From positions 1,426,001-1,490,000 of the forward strand of contig CAWKOR010000001.1 in the NCBI GenBank assembly GCA_963851325.1: a stretch of DNA of 64,000 bases, read 5' to 3'. Origin of the DNA: DATGKG01 sp963851325 (GTDB lineage Bacteria; Desulfobacterota; Binatia; Binatales; Binataceae). The notes below the pieces were generated by a model. The model saw only the letters and a list, made by a program, of their open reading frames with translations, was not told where the DNA came from and searched no databases. A program made the translations under genes and the position numbers. Below, one piece after another: positions 34,552-44,712 of this stretch (within the stretch, counting starts at the first letter, position 1; each line of letters opens with the position of its first letter).

Positions 34552-36402
34552 ATGTCATCAACCCTCCACGATCGCGCCCCAATCATTGCCGCAATCGTTT
34601 TTCTGATCGCAATGCTCCAGGCGCCGGCGGTCCGGGCGCTGACGGTTGAGGATCTCGATCCCGCCAAGCACTGGAAAATCGGCTCGGTCTCGTTCTCCGG
34701 CAATCACGTCTTCGACGACAGCGACCTTCAGGCCGTCATGCGCACCAAGCCGCGGCCATTCTACACACCCTGGAAATCGCGGCCCGAGTTCGAGCCCACC
34801 ACCTTCACCAATGACCTCAAGCGGTTGCGGATCTTTTACGAGGCCCACGGCTACTACCATCTGCATTTGACCTACGATTTGACCACCGAGGAAAAGGGCA
34901 AGGAGCCGCTGGTCGATATCAAACTGCACCTGATCGACGGCAAGCCCATCAAGATCGAGGAGATCTCCGTCAGCATCGACGGATATCATCCGCCCGCCAA
35001 CACGGCGCCGCTGACCAAGCTGCCGATGCATCGGGGTGAAGTCTTCGATCAGCAGGCGTACCAGAGTGGGCAGGAGCTGTTGCGGCTGTTCTTCGTCAAT
35101 GCCGGCTATGCGAGGGCCATGGCGAAGCGGCGCGCGCAGGTGGATGTGGTCCGCGACACCGCAAGCATCTTCTATACGGTCACGGTCGGCTCCAAGGCCT
35201 ACTTCGGCAAGACCGAGCTGCATGGCAACAAGAACGTTGCGGCGAAGATCATCATGCGCGAACTCGTCTACAAAGAAGGCGAACTATACTCGAATCAGAA
35301 AATCGATGACTCACGCACCAATCTGCTCAACCTCCATCTGTTCAGCACGGTCAATTTCAATCCTGATTTGGAGCGCGCCGCGCGCGAAATCCCTATGGAA
35401 CTGGAGGTTCGCGAGCGCCTCAAGCACGACATTACCCTGGGCGGGGGTTATAGCACCCAGGACGACTTCGGCGGCCAGGCGCAATGGAACGACTACAACT
35501 TCATGGGCGACGGACGCCAAATGTCGGTCGCGCTTCGTTATGCGAGCATCAACAGCTACGCCAGCGCATCGCTTCGGCAGCCCTACTTATTCGATCGCCG
35601 CGACCTTGAGGCGAGTGTGACCGGGACCGTACAGCAGCGCCTCGAGCAGACTTTTACACTGCACTCGGAAGCGGTGCTGCCGCAAATCACCTGGCACATG
35701 ACTGACGAGCTCAGCGGTACGCTGGGCTATCGCCTGATGTATGCGCAACTCAACGACGTCAACACCAGCGTCATCAGCGCGATCGGAGGATTTCGGCGCA
35801 AAGGCATCGTCAGCGGGCCCATCGGGAGCCTGGTGTGGAACACCACCAACGATCAGTACTACCCGACCCGCGGCTCGATCATTACACTGCTGGCCGAACA
35901 AGGCGGCTCAATCTGGGGCGGCGATTATCAGTACTATCGCGCCACACTGGAGGATCGGAACTATACGACTATCGCGAAGGACACCGTGTTGGCCACCCGG
36001 CTCAAGTTCGGGGTGGCCGACTCGCTCGGATCGCCGGACGATTACCCGCTCTTTCTGCGCTTCTTTCCCGGCGGCGAGGGCAGCGTCCGCGGCTATGGCC
36101 GCTGGCGACTCGGGCCGCTCAGCGCATCCAACGATCCGCTCGGAGGGCTCACCGACTTCGAAGGATCGGTAGAGCTGCGGCATCCGATTTACAAGAAACT
36201 CGGCGGCGCCGCCTTCATCGACTTTGGGCAAGCCAGCGTCCAACCGTACAAGTTCCCGAGTCCGATTCGCTTCGGCTTCGGCCCGGCCGTGATGTACCAG
36301 ACACCGATCGGGCCGTTGCGGCTCGATCTCGGCATCCCGTCGCAGGCGCCGCGCGGCGACCCGTGGTGGCAGATCTACTTCAGCATCGGCAACTTCTTCT
36401 GA
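34552..36402 (+). CDS. tamA: TamA/BamA-type outer-membrane assembly protein
   Basis: 616 aa. A signal peptide (hydrophobic 8-24, cleavage after VRA) is followed by about three POTRA domains (about 40-300; GSVSFSGNHVFDDSDL, and GKTELHGNKNVAAKIIMREL with its VYKEGE are typical starts) and a 16-strand Omp85 barrel with the L6 signature GGEGSVRGY and a terminal Phe (GNFF). Three rather than five POTRAs and the following tamB gene (9-bp gap) mark it as TamA rather than BamA. With TamB it moves proteins and probably phospholipids to the outer membrane. Confidence 0.9.
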   Translation: MSSTLHDRAPIIAAIVFLIAMLQAPAVRALTVEDLDPAKHWKIGSVSFSGNHVFDDSDLQAVMRTKPRPFYTPWKSRPEFEPTTFTNDLKRLRIFYEAHGYYHLHLTYDLTTEEKGKEPLVDIKLHLIDGKPIKIEEISVSIDGYHPPANTAPLTKLPMHRGEVFDQQAYQSGQELLRLFFVNAGYARAMAKRRAQVDVVRDTASIFYTVTVGSKAYFGKTELHGNKNVAAKIIMRELVYKEGELYSNQKIDDSRTNLLNLHLFSTVNFNPDLERAAREIPMELEVRERLKHDITLGGGYSTQDDFGGQAQWNDYNFMGDGRQMSVALRYASINSYASASLRQPYLFDRRDLEASVTGTVQQRLEQTFTLHSEAVLPQITWHMTDELSGTLGYRLMYAQLNDVNTSVISAIGGFRRKGIVSGPIGSLVWNTTNDQYYPTRGSIITLLAEQGGSIWGGDYQYYRATLEDRNYTTIAKDTVLATRLKFGVADSLGSPDDYPLFLRFFPGGEGSVRGYGRWRLGPLSASNDPLGGLTDFEGSVELRHPIYKKLGGAAFIDFGQASVQPYKFPSPIRFGFGPAVMYQTPIGPLRLDLGIPSQAPRGDPWWQIYFSIGNFF

Positions 36403-36411
36403 CGCGGCGCG

Positions 36412-39400
36412 ATGGGGTCATTGTGGAAAATTCTCGGCCGCATCGCGATAGGCCTGCTTGCGCTGATCGCGGTGGCAATCGCAGCGGTGGTGGTGATTAC
36501 CAACACCAGCTGGTTTCGCGAATTCGCGCGCGGGAAAGTCAACGCGATTCTGGCCGGCACTTTCAAGGGCCAGCTCGCGATTGGCAGGATTCAGGGATCG
36601 ATCTGGCACGAGCTGATACTCGATGACATCACGCTGAGCTACCACGGCGATCGCATCGCGCATATCGAAAGGTTGCGCGCCGCGTACGGAATTCTCTCGC
36701 TCCTTCACAACACCATCGACCTTACGCACCTCGATATCAGCGGTTTGCAGCTCGACGCGAAGCAGGACGCGCACGGCAACTGGAACGCGCTGGAGGCGCT
36801 GGCTTCGACGGAACCGGAGGCGCCGACTGAAGGCGGCGGCAAGTCCCGCTTTCGCGTACTCATTCGCGAGATCAGCCTCGGTCGCGGTTCGATCAAGGCG
36901 ACGCGCGCGAATGGCGAGACCTATGCGCTCGACAATTCCGGCCTCGACGGATCGGTTTACATTTTGAAGCAGGGATTGCGCGCCAGGCTCGACAGTCTGT
37001 GGGGGCACCTCACCGGCCCACAGCTACCGCCGGGCGAGATTTTCGCCAGCCTGACGTATCAGACCGCGATCCAGCCCGGAAGCGTAACATTTGATGTAGT
37101 GAAGCTGGACACCCACGACTCGCACCTCAAGCTCTCCGGCGCGATCAGCGACCTCGATGCGATGAAAGTCGATCTGCGGCTCGAGGCGAAGCAAATCGGC
37201 GCCGCCGACATCGTCAGCGTCACCAGGCAATGGTCGCCGCAGGCGAATGTCACGGGCACCATCAGCATCCAGGGTTCGCGTCCTGACCTGCACATGACGG
37301 TCGCGCTGAATGCGGCTGATGCGAAGATTCACGGCGATGTGCATGCCGACCTCAGCGAGAGCGAACCTCGCTACCGCGGTTCACTGAGCGTCACCGATCT
37401 CCATCCCGATCAGCTTCTCGCGAGCAGTATCGCGAGCGGCAACGTGAACGCGTCGATGCAGGGCCAAGGCAGCGGGACCTCGACGGCGGGATTCCGAGGC
37501 CACGTCGATCTGCGGGTCGCCCAACTCGGCGTCGAACAATGGAAGGTTGGCGATTTGACTGTCACAGCGGACGTCGCAAAGCAGATCGCAACCTACCAGG
37601 CGAAGATCGCGCAAAGTCAGCGCGCCGACGCGACCTCGCGCGGGCGAATCGATTTTACCAGCACGCCGAAATATGAAGTTGCACTCGCGGCGAGTCACCT
37701 CGATGTCCAGAAGCTGCAGAACGGCCGCGCGATGCATACCGACCTCAACCTCGCGGCAGAAGTGAAAGGCAGCGGCATCAAGCTCGGCGATGCCGCCGCC
37801 GCCGCGCGTGTTGACCTCAAGCGCAGCGTGCTCGGACCCGCGAGAATCGATTCGGGCGTGGTACGCGCTTCCATCGCGCGCGGTGTGGTGCGGATCGCGC
37901 GCGCTTCAGTAAAAGCGGGAGCCACGATCGTCACCGCCAAGGGCGAAGTGGCGCTGGTTGGAACCCGGCGGGGCGAACTTTCGTACAATTTGAAATCCGA
38001 CGACCTTGCGCCATGGATGACACTGGCGGGGCGCGAGGGCGGGGGTAAGCTGCAGGTCATCGGTCGAACCAGCGGCACCCTTGATGCTCTCACGGTCGCG
38101 GGCAGTGCATCGATGACTTCGCTCCAGAGCGGAGACCTTTCGATCGGCGCGGGCAAGATCACATATGCGCTCGCGAATGTCGGCGGCGACACCGCGCATG
38201 GCCGTATCGATGCGGGATTCGACACGGTCCACACAGATGTCCATCTGAAGGCCCTGTACGTCGGCGTCGATCTGGTTCGGCTTCATCCCACCGATGCGCG
38301 GGTCGCGGTCGATACCTGGGATGCGCAAAAGCGCCATCAAGAGCTGGCGGGCGAAGTCCGGCTGAGCCCCAACGCGTTAGACCTGGGCATCTCCAGGCTC
38401 GCGCTCGAGATGGCCGATGGGACCTGGCAACTCACGCATCCAGCCACCATCCGCCGGGACGCGAAGCATCTTGCGGTGCAGAACTTGCGGCTGCTGAATG
38501 GGCAGAAAGAAATCTCGCTGGAGGGACAAGCGACATTCGGCGGCGCGCAGAATGTGACGCTGATCGTAAACGGCTTCGCGCTCGGCGACCTCAATCCCTT
38601 TCTTGCGACAAGTCCCGCAATTGCCGGAACGCTTTCAACCTCGGTCCGAGTTACCGGCACGTCGGCGAGGCCGATGGTCGCGGCACGAATGCAAATCAAG
38701 CCGCTTTCAATTCGCGGTTACGGACTCGCCGAGCTCGACGTAAACGCGAAATACAACGATGGTCAGCTGGTGGCGGACGCCGAGGTCGACCAGAACGCCA
38801 CTAATCAACTGCTCGCCAACGCGACGATTCCGATGCAGCTCGGATGGGACCGCGGCTTCGTCGCGCACGCCAGTGGCGGAATCAATGGCCGCGTGCATTC
38901 CGATGGTATCGGCCTGGCGTTCCTGAACTCGCTCAATCCGCGCGAGGTCCGTGATGTCTACGGCAAAGTATCAATGAACATAGCGCTGACCGGGCCGCTC
39001 CAGCATCCCCAGGTCAGCGGCGGCATCTGGCTATGGGGCGCACGAGCGACGATCGTCCCCACCGGGGTCACGCTCGATGCGATCAACATGACCATGGTGA
39101 TTTCACCGGAAGCGATTTACCTGAAGGATCTGAACGTTCGTTCCAAGGACGGCGCCATCGATGCGTGGGGGCGTGTCGCGCTCGATGCCTATCGTCCCAC
39201 CGCTGTCGATGTGAGCCTGAAGGTGGACAAATGGCCGGCCATCACGACCACGCAATATGTGGCATATACGGCGGCGAACCTGCACCTGGTCGGCACGCCG
39301 GAGGCGCCCAAGCTCGGCGGTAAGGTCGAAGTGCTGTGGGGCGTGTTCAAACCTGACCTCGCATTCCTCAACACCGACACGCTGAAGCGGGATCCTACGA

Positions 39401-40212
39401 TTCAGATTGTCTACGATGGGGTCGCACCCCCGCCTCCTCCGCCGGTTCCGCCATCACCGTATGTGCATCTTTTTCGGAACCTGGCGATCGACGTCATCGC
39501 GCAGGTTCATCGCGACACCTGGATCAAGGTTGGGAACTCGGCGGCGGAGCTTGAGGGTAGGGTGCGGGTCGCAAAGAAGTCGGGCGGGCCGATAACGCTG
39601 ACGGGTGCGATTCATACCGTGCGCGGTCAGATCGCATTGGTAGGGCAGCCGCTCACTTTGCAAAAGGGCGAGGTGACTTTCACCGGAAGTGCCGACATCG
39701 ATCCCTCGCTCGACGTGGTCGCCCAGCGCAAGGTCCCTCAATACATCGTGTCCGCGAACATCGGCGGTACTGCGAAAAAGCCGACGCTGACGTTCTCCAG
39801 CGATCCGCCGATGTCACAAGCCGACATCCTATCGGTTCTGATGTTCGGGCGGCCCACCAGCCAACTGAGTGGAGGCCAACAAGCCTCGTTGCAAAATCAG
39901 GCCGCGACGATCGCCGGAAGCTACGCCGCCAATGCGATCGGACAGTCGGTCGCCGACGCGCTCGGATTGCAGGCGCTGCAGTTCAGCGTCGAGAGCGGGA
40001 TGGCGTCGATCGGCACCTACCTGACGCAGGATGTCTTTCTTTCCGCGTCCCAGAATGTCGTGCCGCAAACTCAGCAAATTCCCGGTCAGCCGAGTCAGAA
40101 GGCAACCATCCAGTACTACCTCACGCCGCACTTCGAGCTGGATACCTCGCAGAGCCGCAGCTCGCTGGGCAATGCGAGCGAGCTCGACCTGATCTGGCAT
40201 ACCCAATACTAG
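36412..40212 (+). CDS. tamB: Translocation and assembly module protein TamB
   Basis: 1266 aa, about the E. coli length. One N-terminal span (about 7-30) anchors it in the inner membrane; the rest is a long, repetitive amphipathic beta structure of the AsmA/TamB bridge type that crosses the periplasm, and the last about 300 residues are the DUF490 domain (IVYDGVAPPPPPPVPPSPYVHLFRNL, GQIALVGQPLTLQKGEVTFTG and DPPMSQADILSVLMFGRP in outline). It follows tamA by 9 bp and should act with it. A Pro-rich stretch lies at about 1005-1015. Confidence 0.93.
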   Translation: MGSLWKILGRIAIGLLALIAVAIAAVVVITNTSWFREFARGKVNAILAGTFKGQLAIGRIQGSIWHELILDDITLSYHGDRIAHIERLRAAYGILSLLHNTIDLTHLDISGLQLDAKQDAHGNWNALEALASTEPEAPTEGGGKSRFRVLIREISLGRGSIKATRANGETYALDNSGLDGSVYILKQGLRARLDSLWGHLTGPQLPPGEIFASLTYQTAIQPGSVTFDVVKLDTHDSHLKLSGAISDLDAMKVDLRLEAKQIGAADIVSVTRQWSPQANVTGTISIQGSRPDLHMTVALNAADAKIHGDVHADLSESEPRYRGSLSVTDLHPDQLLASSIASGNVNASMQGQGSGTSTAGFRGHVDLRVAQLGVEQWKVGDLTVTADVAKQIATYQAKIAQSQRADATSRGRIDFTSTPKYEVALAASHLDVQKLQNGRAMHTDLNLAAEVKGSGIKLGDAAAAARVDLKRSVLGPARIDSGVVRASIARGVVRIARASVKAGATIVTAKGEVALVGTRRGELSYNLKSDDLAPWMTLAGREGGGKLQVIGRTSGTLDALTVAGSASMTSLQSGDLSIGAGKITYALANVGGDTAHGRIDAGFDTVHTDVHLKALYVGVDLVRLHPTDARVAVDTWDAQKRHQELAGEVRLSPNALDLGISRLALEMADGTWQLTHPATIRRDAKHLAVQNLRLLNGQKEISLEGQATFGGAQNVTLIVNGFALGDLNPFLATSPAIAGTLSTSVRVTGTSARPMVAARMQIKPLSIRGYGLAELDVNAKYNDGQLVADAEVDQNATNQLLANATIPMQLGWDRGFVAHASGGINGRVHSDGIGLAFLNSLNPREVRDVYGKVSMNIALTGPLQHPQVSGGIWLWGARATIVPTGVTLDAINMTMVISPEAIYLKDLNVRSKDGAIDAWGRVALDAYRPTAVDVSLKVDKWPAITTTQYVAYTAANLHLVGTPEAPKLGGKVEVLWGVFKPDLAFLNTDTLKRDPTIQIVYDGVAPPPPPPVPPSPYVHLFRNLAIDVIAQVHRDTWIKVGNSAAELEGRVRVAKKSGGPITLTGAIHTVRGQIALVGQPLTLQKGEVTFTGSADIDPSLDVVAQRKVPQYIVSANIGGTAKKPTLTFSSDPPMSQADILSVLMFGRPTSQLSGGQQASLQNQAATIAGSYAANAIGQSVADALGLQALQFSVESGMASIGTYLTQDVFLSASQNVVPQTQQIPGQPSQKATIQYYLTPHFELDTSQSRSSLGNASELDLIWHTQY

Positions 40213-40225
40213 ATGCGCCATTGTC

Positions 40226-41824
40226 ATGGTTGCGGAACCGATGGCGAGCGCAGTAACCCACTCCGAGCAGTTTTACGAAGCGAGCACCACCGGCAAATGG
40301 CTGGTGGCGCTCTCGGTGATGCTCGGCACTTTTCTCTCGGTGATGGACGCGACGGTGGTCAACGTCGCGATGCCGCACATGATGGGGACTTTCGGCGAGG
40401 ACCTGCTCACCATCACCTGGGTCTCGACCGCGTACAGCATCGCCGAGATCATCATGGTCACGATGGCCGCGTGGTGGACCACGCTGCTAGGGCGCAAGCG
40501 GCTGTTTCTGCTCTCGATGGGACTCTTCATCTTCGGTTCAGTGCTGGCCGGCACCGCGACGACGCTTCACCAAATGATCTTCTACCGGGTGTTGCAGGGC
40601 ATCGGCGGCGGCAGCCTGATGCCGTGCTCGCAGGCGATCGCGCGCGAGACTTTCCCTCCTTCCGAGCAGGGCATGGCGATGGCGATTTACAGCATGGGCG
40701 TCGTCCTCGCGCCGGCGATTGGTCCGGTGGTCGGCGGATGGCTGGTCGACAAGTACGGCTGGCAGTGGGTGTTCTATATCAACGTGCCGTTCTGCGTTCT
40801 CGGAATGCTGATGGTGAGCACGTTCGTACACGACCCTCCTTATCTCAAGCGGGGGGTCACACGCATCGACTGGACCGGGATATTTCTGCTGACCGGCGGA
40901 CTCACCGCCGCACAGATCGTGCTGGAGCGCGGCGAGGAGGTCGATTGGTTCGCCTCCAACTGGATCATCGTCGGAACTGTGGCAGCAGCTATCGGCATCG
41001 TAGGGCTGTTGATCTGGGAGCTGAAGCGAAAGGAGCCGATAATCGATTTTCGCCTGTTCAAGAATCGGCTGCTGAGCGTCGGATGCGCGATCGGCTCAGC
41101 CATCGGTTTCGCGCTGTTCGGCTCGAGCTTTCTACTTCCGCAGTTCACCGAAAACCTCCTCAACTATCCGGCCTACCAGGCGGGCCTGGTCCTGATGCCG
41201 CGGGCACTCGCGATGTTCCTGGTGATGCCGATCGTCGGACGCCTTTACAACTACGTGAGTCCGCGCCTGCTGGTTGGAACTGGAATCCTCGCGCTGATGT
41301 ATGGCTACTGGCGGCTGGCGCACTTCAACCTGTACGTCGGCTTCTGGAGTTTCGCGCCGATTCTGATCTTGACGGGAGTGGGTATGGGCATAGCGATGGT
41401 GACCCTCAGCACCATCTCGCTGAGCACGATCGCGCGCCCTCAAATGACCGGTGCGTCAGGGCTGAACACCCTGACCCGGCGAGAAGCCGGCAACATTGCC
41501 TATGCACTCCTGGCGACAGCGCTCGCGCGACGTACCCAGTTCCATCGCGCAATGCTGGTCGGCAACTTCACCGATCTCAATCGAACATTCATGCGCATGG
41601 ATCAGGGCCTGACGCACAGCCTGCAAAGTTATGGCTACAACTCCGCTGCAATTGGCGGACGCGACCTGAGCCTGCTCAACAACATGCTCAATCGCAACGC
41701 CACCATTATGGCGTACAACGATTGCTTCTATTTGCTGGTGCCAGTGCTGCTGCTCTCGATGTTGTTGCTCTTCCTGCTTCCGAAGCGGGGCTACGTGCCT
41801 GAATCAGAGATGGCAAGTCACTGA
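40226..41824 (+). CDS. MFS transporter, DHA2 (EmrB/QacA) family
   Basis: 532 aa with 14 spans. DHA2 signs are LSVMDATVVNVAMPHM in the first span, motif B-like RVLQGIGGG, motif C APAIGPVVGGWLVDKYGWQWVFYINVPF, and the extra two central spans. Such drug/H+ antiporters usually pair with an EmrA-like adaptor; none is here. It starts 13 bp after tamB, in the same direction, so co-transcription is likely. Confidence 0.9.
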   Translation: MVAEPMASAVTHSEQFYEASTTGKWLVALSVMLGTFLSVMDATVVNVAMPHMMGTFGEDLLTITWVSTAYSIAEIIMVTMAAWWTTLLGRKRLFLLSMGLFIFGSVLAGTATTLHQMIFYRVLQGIGGGSLMPCSQAIARETFPPSEQGMAMAIYSMGVVLAPAIGPVVGGWLVDKYGWQWVFYINVPFCVLGMLMVSTFVHDPPYLKRGVTRIDWTGIFLLTGGLTAAQIVLERGEEVDWFASNWIIVGTVAAAIGIVGLLIWELKRKEPIIDFRLFKNRLLSVGCAIGSAIGFALFGSSFLLPQFTENLLNYPAYQAGLVLMPRALAMFLVMPIVGRLYNYVSPRLLVGTGILALMYGYWRLAHFNLYVGFWSFAPILILTGVGMGIAMVTLSTISLSTIARPQMTGASGLNTLTRREAGNIAYALLATALARRTQFHRAMLVGNFTDLNRTFMRMDQGLTHSLQSYGYNSAAIGGRDLSLLNNMLNRNATIMAYNDCFYLLVPVLLLSMLLLFLLPKRGYVPESEMASH

Positions 41825-41829
41825 TCGAT

Positions 41830-43230
41830 ATGTCGCAGGCGCCGGGCGAAACCGTGGCCAACGATCCGGAGCTTCGAGGGCAGTCGATAGAGCCGGCATC
41901 GATGCATCGCGCCGCGTCGACCCGAGCCACACAGATGATCGATGTCGGCACCGGATTTTGCATTTTTGCGCTCGCGATCGTTTTGCTCGACACGCTGTAT
42001 CTGGAACGGCACAGGCACTTTCCGATCTGGCCGACGCTTACCGCAGGCGCGATCGCGTGGGCTCTGCTGGTATGGCCGGCCGCGCGCGAGAAGCGACTGG
42101 CTGACGACCCCGCCGTCCTCGCGCGATGGTGCACTGCCACGGTGTTCGCGGCTTTCCTGGCGCTGTATGCGGTGAGCAGTTTTCCGGACACCTATTACAA
42201 TGAGCAGGTGCGTCAGGCGGTGGCGTTTCTGCATGGTCATACCTACATCGACGCGCCGAAGACCTTCCTGGAAGCCGCGCAGATCGGTCCCTATCGCTAT
42301 GCGCTTCATCCGCCGCTAGCCGCCATCCTGATGATGCCGATCGCGGCCGTGCGGGGAATGCATACCAACCAGACTATGTGGTCGCTGCTGATCGGCGCGC
42401 TCGATGCGGCGCTGGCGTGGCGCTTACTGGGCAGGTTTCGGCTGAGTGTCAGCGCGAGAGTATGGCTCACGCTTTTCTTCGGCGCGGGGACCATCTTGTG
42501 GACCGAAACGATCTTCGGCAACACCTGGTCGATGCCGGAGATCTGTGCCGTCATGTTCACGCTGGCCGCGCTCGATGAGGCCTTCGGTCCGGCGCGGCCG
42601 CTGCTGCTGGGCTTCCTTGCGGGCCTCGCAGCTTTGTCGCGCTACGAACTGGTGATCGCGGGAGCGACTTATGCGGCCCTCGCGCTGATGCGCGGGCGGC
42701 GGATGCGCGATCTCATGTTGATGGTACCGGGCTTTGCCGCGGTCGGAGTGGTGTTCGTAGGCCTCAACGAGGCGCGCTTCGGGAGCTTCTTCGATCAGGG
42801 GGTGGCGCTCACCGGCCCCAAAAACGCGCCAGTGTTTGGGATGCGTTATCTGATCGGAAACATCCGCACGCTTTTCTTCATGGTGCCGACGCTCAACAAT
42901 CGGGTCCCCTACGTCCACCCTAACTTCCGCGGCCAGTCCCTGCTTCTCACCAGCCCAGCGTTCGTCCTCGCGTTCAAGGCGAACCTGGCTCGGGTCGAAG
43001 CGCTGCTGATGTTGGGGACGGCGTTTCTGGTTTCGATTCCGAGTCTTCTCTGCTATGCGAACGGCACCGAGCAGTTCGGGACGCGCCACTACCTGCAGGT
43101 ATTCCCGTTTCTGCTGGTACTGATGGCGATGGGGATGCGCCATCCGGATCGCTTGACGCGAACATTGATCGTTACCTCGATCATTTTCATCACCTTCGGG
43201 GTCGTGTACCTACGCGTCTGGGGATTATGA
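41830..43230 (+). CDS. Polytopic membrane protein, GT-C glycosyltransferase-like
   Basis: 466 aa, with about ten or more hydrophobic segments from residue 42 on. The first periplasmic loop after the third span has DTYYNEQVRQAV and is followed by a YALHPPLAAILMMPIAAVRG segment, the pattern (acidic loop, then HPP at the next span) of GT-C/ArnT-like and PMT-type glycosyltransferases that use polyprenyl-phosphate donors. No closer family is recognised. Starts 5 bp after the MFS gene, so probably the same operon. Confidence 0.6.
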   Translation: MSQAPGETVANDPELRGQSIEPASMHRAASTRATQMIDVGTGFCIFALAIVLLDTLYLERHRHFPIWPTLTAGAIAWALLVWPAAREKRLADDPAVLARWCTATVFAAFLALYAVSSFPDTYYNEQVRQAVAFLHGHTYIDAPKTFLEAAQIGPYRYALHPPLAAILMMPIAAVRGMHTNQTMWSLLIGALDAALAWRLLGRFRLSVSARVWLTLFFGAGTILWTETIFGNTWSMPEICAVMFTLAALDEAFGPARPLLLGFLAGLAALSRYELVIAGATYAALALMRGRRMRDLMLMVPGFAAVGVVFVGLNEARFGSFFDQGVALTGPKNAPVFGMRYLIGNIRTLFFMVPTLNNRVPYVHPNFRGQSLLLTSPAFVLAFKANLARVEALLMLGTAFLVSIPSLLCYANGTEQFGTRHYLQVFPFLLVLMAMGMRHPDRLTRTLIVTSIIFITFGVVYLRVWGL

Positions 43231-43318
43231 AATCGCCTTATCGCTTCGACTGAATTAATGGGGCAAGCTAGCTTGGGGGACACCGAAGGGGTATGACGGT
43301 CGTCGGCGGAAAATCTTG

Positions 43319-43951
43319 ATGCATACGCTTCTAGATCCGGCGAACATCGTCGACTGGCTCGCGAACTGGGGCTATCTCGGCATTTTCGTATGTGTGTTCA
43401 TCGGCAATCTTGGCGTTCCGGTTCCCGAGGAAACCGTGATGCTGGTGGCGGGCTTCCTCGCCGGACGCGGAATCCTGGACCTCAAATTCGTCTACCTCGT
43501 ATGCGTGCTTAGCGCGGTCACCGGCGATTGCTGTGGATTCCTGGTTGGACGCCGCGGCGGACAGCGGATCATCGGACGCCTCGCGGCGCGATTCTCGACC
43601 ATCCGACAGCGCTACGAGCGCCTCCAGATCTTCTTTCATACTCACGGCAGCAAGGCGGTCTTCATGGCGCGCTTCATCGCCGGGGTGCGCTTTATGGCGG
43701 GTCCGATGGCGGGCGCGGCCGGGATGCCGTTCCTGCGCTTCCTCGGATGGAACGTGCTGGGCGCGATCGTATGGTGCGCGACGGTGGTTACCATCGGGTA
43801 CCTGGTCGGCGACGAGTTGTATCGAGTCACGGAAATGGCGCATCACGCGCAGCGATGGATCGCGCTGGCTGCGCTTCTCCTGTGCTTCCTGCTCTGGTTC
43901 TTCTGGTGGCGCGACAGAAGTGAAACGGCCGCTCCCCGGCCAGAACCCTGA
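43319..43951 (+). CDS. DedA-family membrane protein
   Basis: 210 aa from the ATG at 43319 (a TTG directly before it is less likely); GGCGGA lies upstream. DedA/VTT topology is visible: NLGVPVPEETVMLVAGFLAGRG near the N-terminus with the essential acidic residue, then FMARFIAGVRFMAGPMAGAAGMPFLRFLGWNVLGAIVW with the conserved Arg and Gly. DedA proteins are undecaprenyl-phosphate or phospholipid flippases/scramblases. Runs into the next gene with a 3-bp gap. Confidence 0.9.
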   Translation: MHTLLDPANIVDWLANWGYLGIFVCVFIGNLGVPVPEETVMLVAGFLAGRGILDLKFVYLVCVLSAVTGDCCGFLVGRRGGQRIIGRLAARFSTIRQRYERLQIFFHTHGSKAVFMARFIAGVRFMAGPMAGAAGMPFLRFLGWNVLGAIVWCATVVTIGYLVGDELYRVTEMAHHAQRWIALAALLLCFLLWFFWWRDRSETAAPRPEP

Positions 43952-43954
43952 CTC

Positions 43955-44641
43955 GTGCCGCGAAGATCGCTACTCCGCATCGCGAGGATAATCGCGATCC
44001 TGGGGGCGTGCGCAGTGGCGGGATGCGCTCCGCGCGAAGTCATCAAGCTCCACTACCTGAACGGATTCGTTCCTGGAACGCGCGCGATTTTCCTACCCGC
44101 CAACATCGCGGTCGCGCCTATCTCCGGCGACCTCGCCATCGGCGCCCATCAGGTGGGCGGCGTCTACAGTTCATCGGGCCAGCTTGAGAAAGTGTTGCTG
44201 GTGTCCGATGCGGGGTCGGTGGTTCACGACGCGCTGATGACCAGCCTCGCGGATGCGGGCCTGAAACCGATCGCGATTCATGCCGGGCTGAGTCCGGGAG
44301 ATTTGCCGAACGGCGTCGACCTAATGCTTTCATGCGAGCTGCGCCGGTTGACCATCGAAAAACGCTTCGGGGCGCAGCAAACCATTCATGGGAAGTACTT
44401 CACGATGACCTCACGCGTCGCGCTAAAGTACAAATTGCAGGGGCGCGACGGTTCGGTGATCTACGACAATCAAATCACCGGCATGGAGGATGAACCACCC
44501 AGGCCGGTCGGCGGCGAGGTTTTCTTTCCGCTGGAGACCGAACCTGCCGAATCGCTTTCCGTAGCTCTCTCGCGTGCGATCGGAACTCCGCTTGCGGATC
44601 CGAAATTCCGCGCGGCCTTTCCGTTGCGCACCACGCCGTAG
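43955..44641 (+). CDS. Outer-membrane lipoprotein of unknown function (ABC auxiliary/LptE-like region)
   Basis: 228 aa from a GTG, with a lipoprotein signal peptide ending in AVAGC (lipobox). The mature part is alpha/beta with a HQVGGVYSSSGQLEKV strand, HDALMTSLADAGL helix and CELRRLTIEKR, the secondary-structure order of ABC-transport auxiliary or LptE-like lipoproteins. The family cannot be assigned with confidence. Its 3-bp spacing from dedA suggests an envelope operon running from tamA. Confidence 0.65.
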   Translation: MPRRSLLRIARIIAILGACAVAGCAPREVIKLHYLNGFVPGTRAIFLPANIAVAPISGDLAIGAHQVGGVYSSSGQLEKVLLVSDAGSVVHDALMTSLADAGLKPIAIHAGLSPGDLPNGVDLMLSCELRRLTIEKRFGAQQTIHGKYFTMTSRVALKYKLQGRDGSVIYDNQITGMEDEPPRPVGGEVFFPLETEPAESLSVALSRAIGTPLADPKFRAAFPLRTTP

Positions 44642-44712
44642 CATTTGCAGACCTCGATCGGCGGTACTAGCGTCGAAACCAGGCTCATCAAATTCCGCGG
44701 GAGGACACTGCG

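Noticed and set aside
40213..41802. 529-aa ORF overlapping the DHA2 transporter in another frame
   Set aside because: Arg/His-rich composition, no family features, and it is fully covered by a transporter with all 14 spans.
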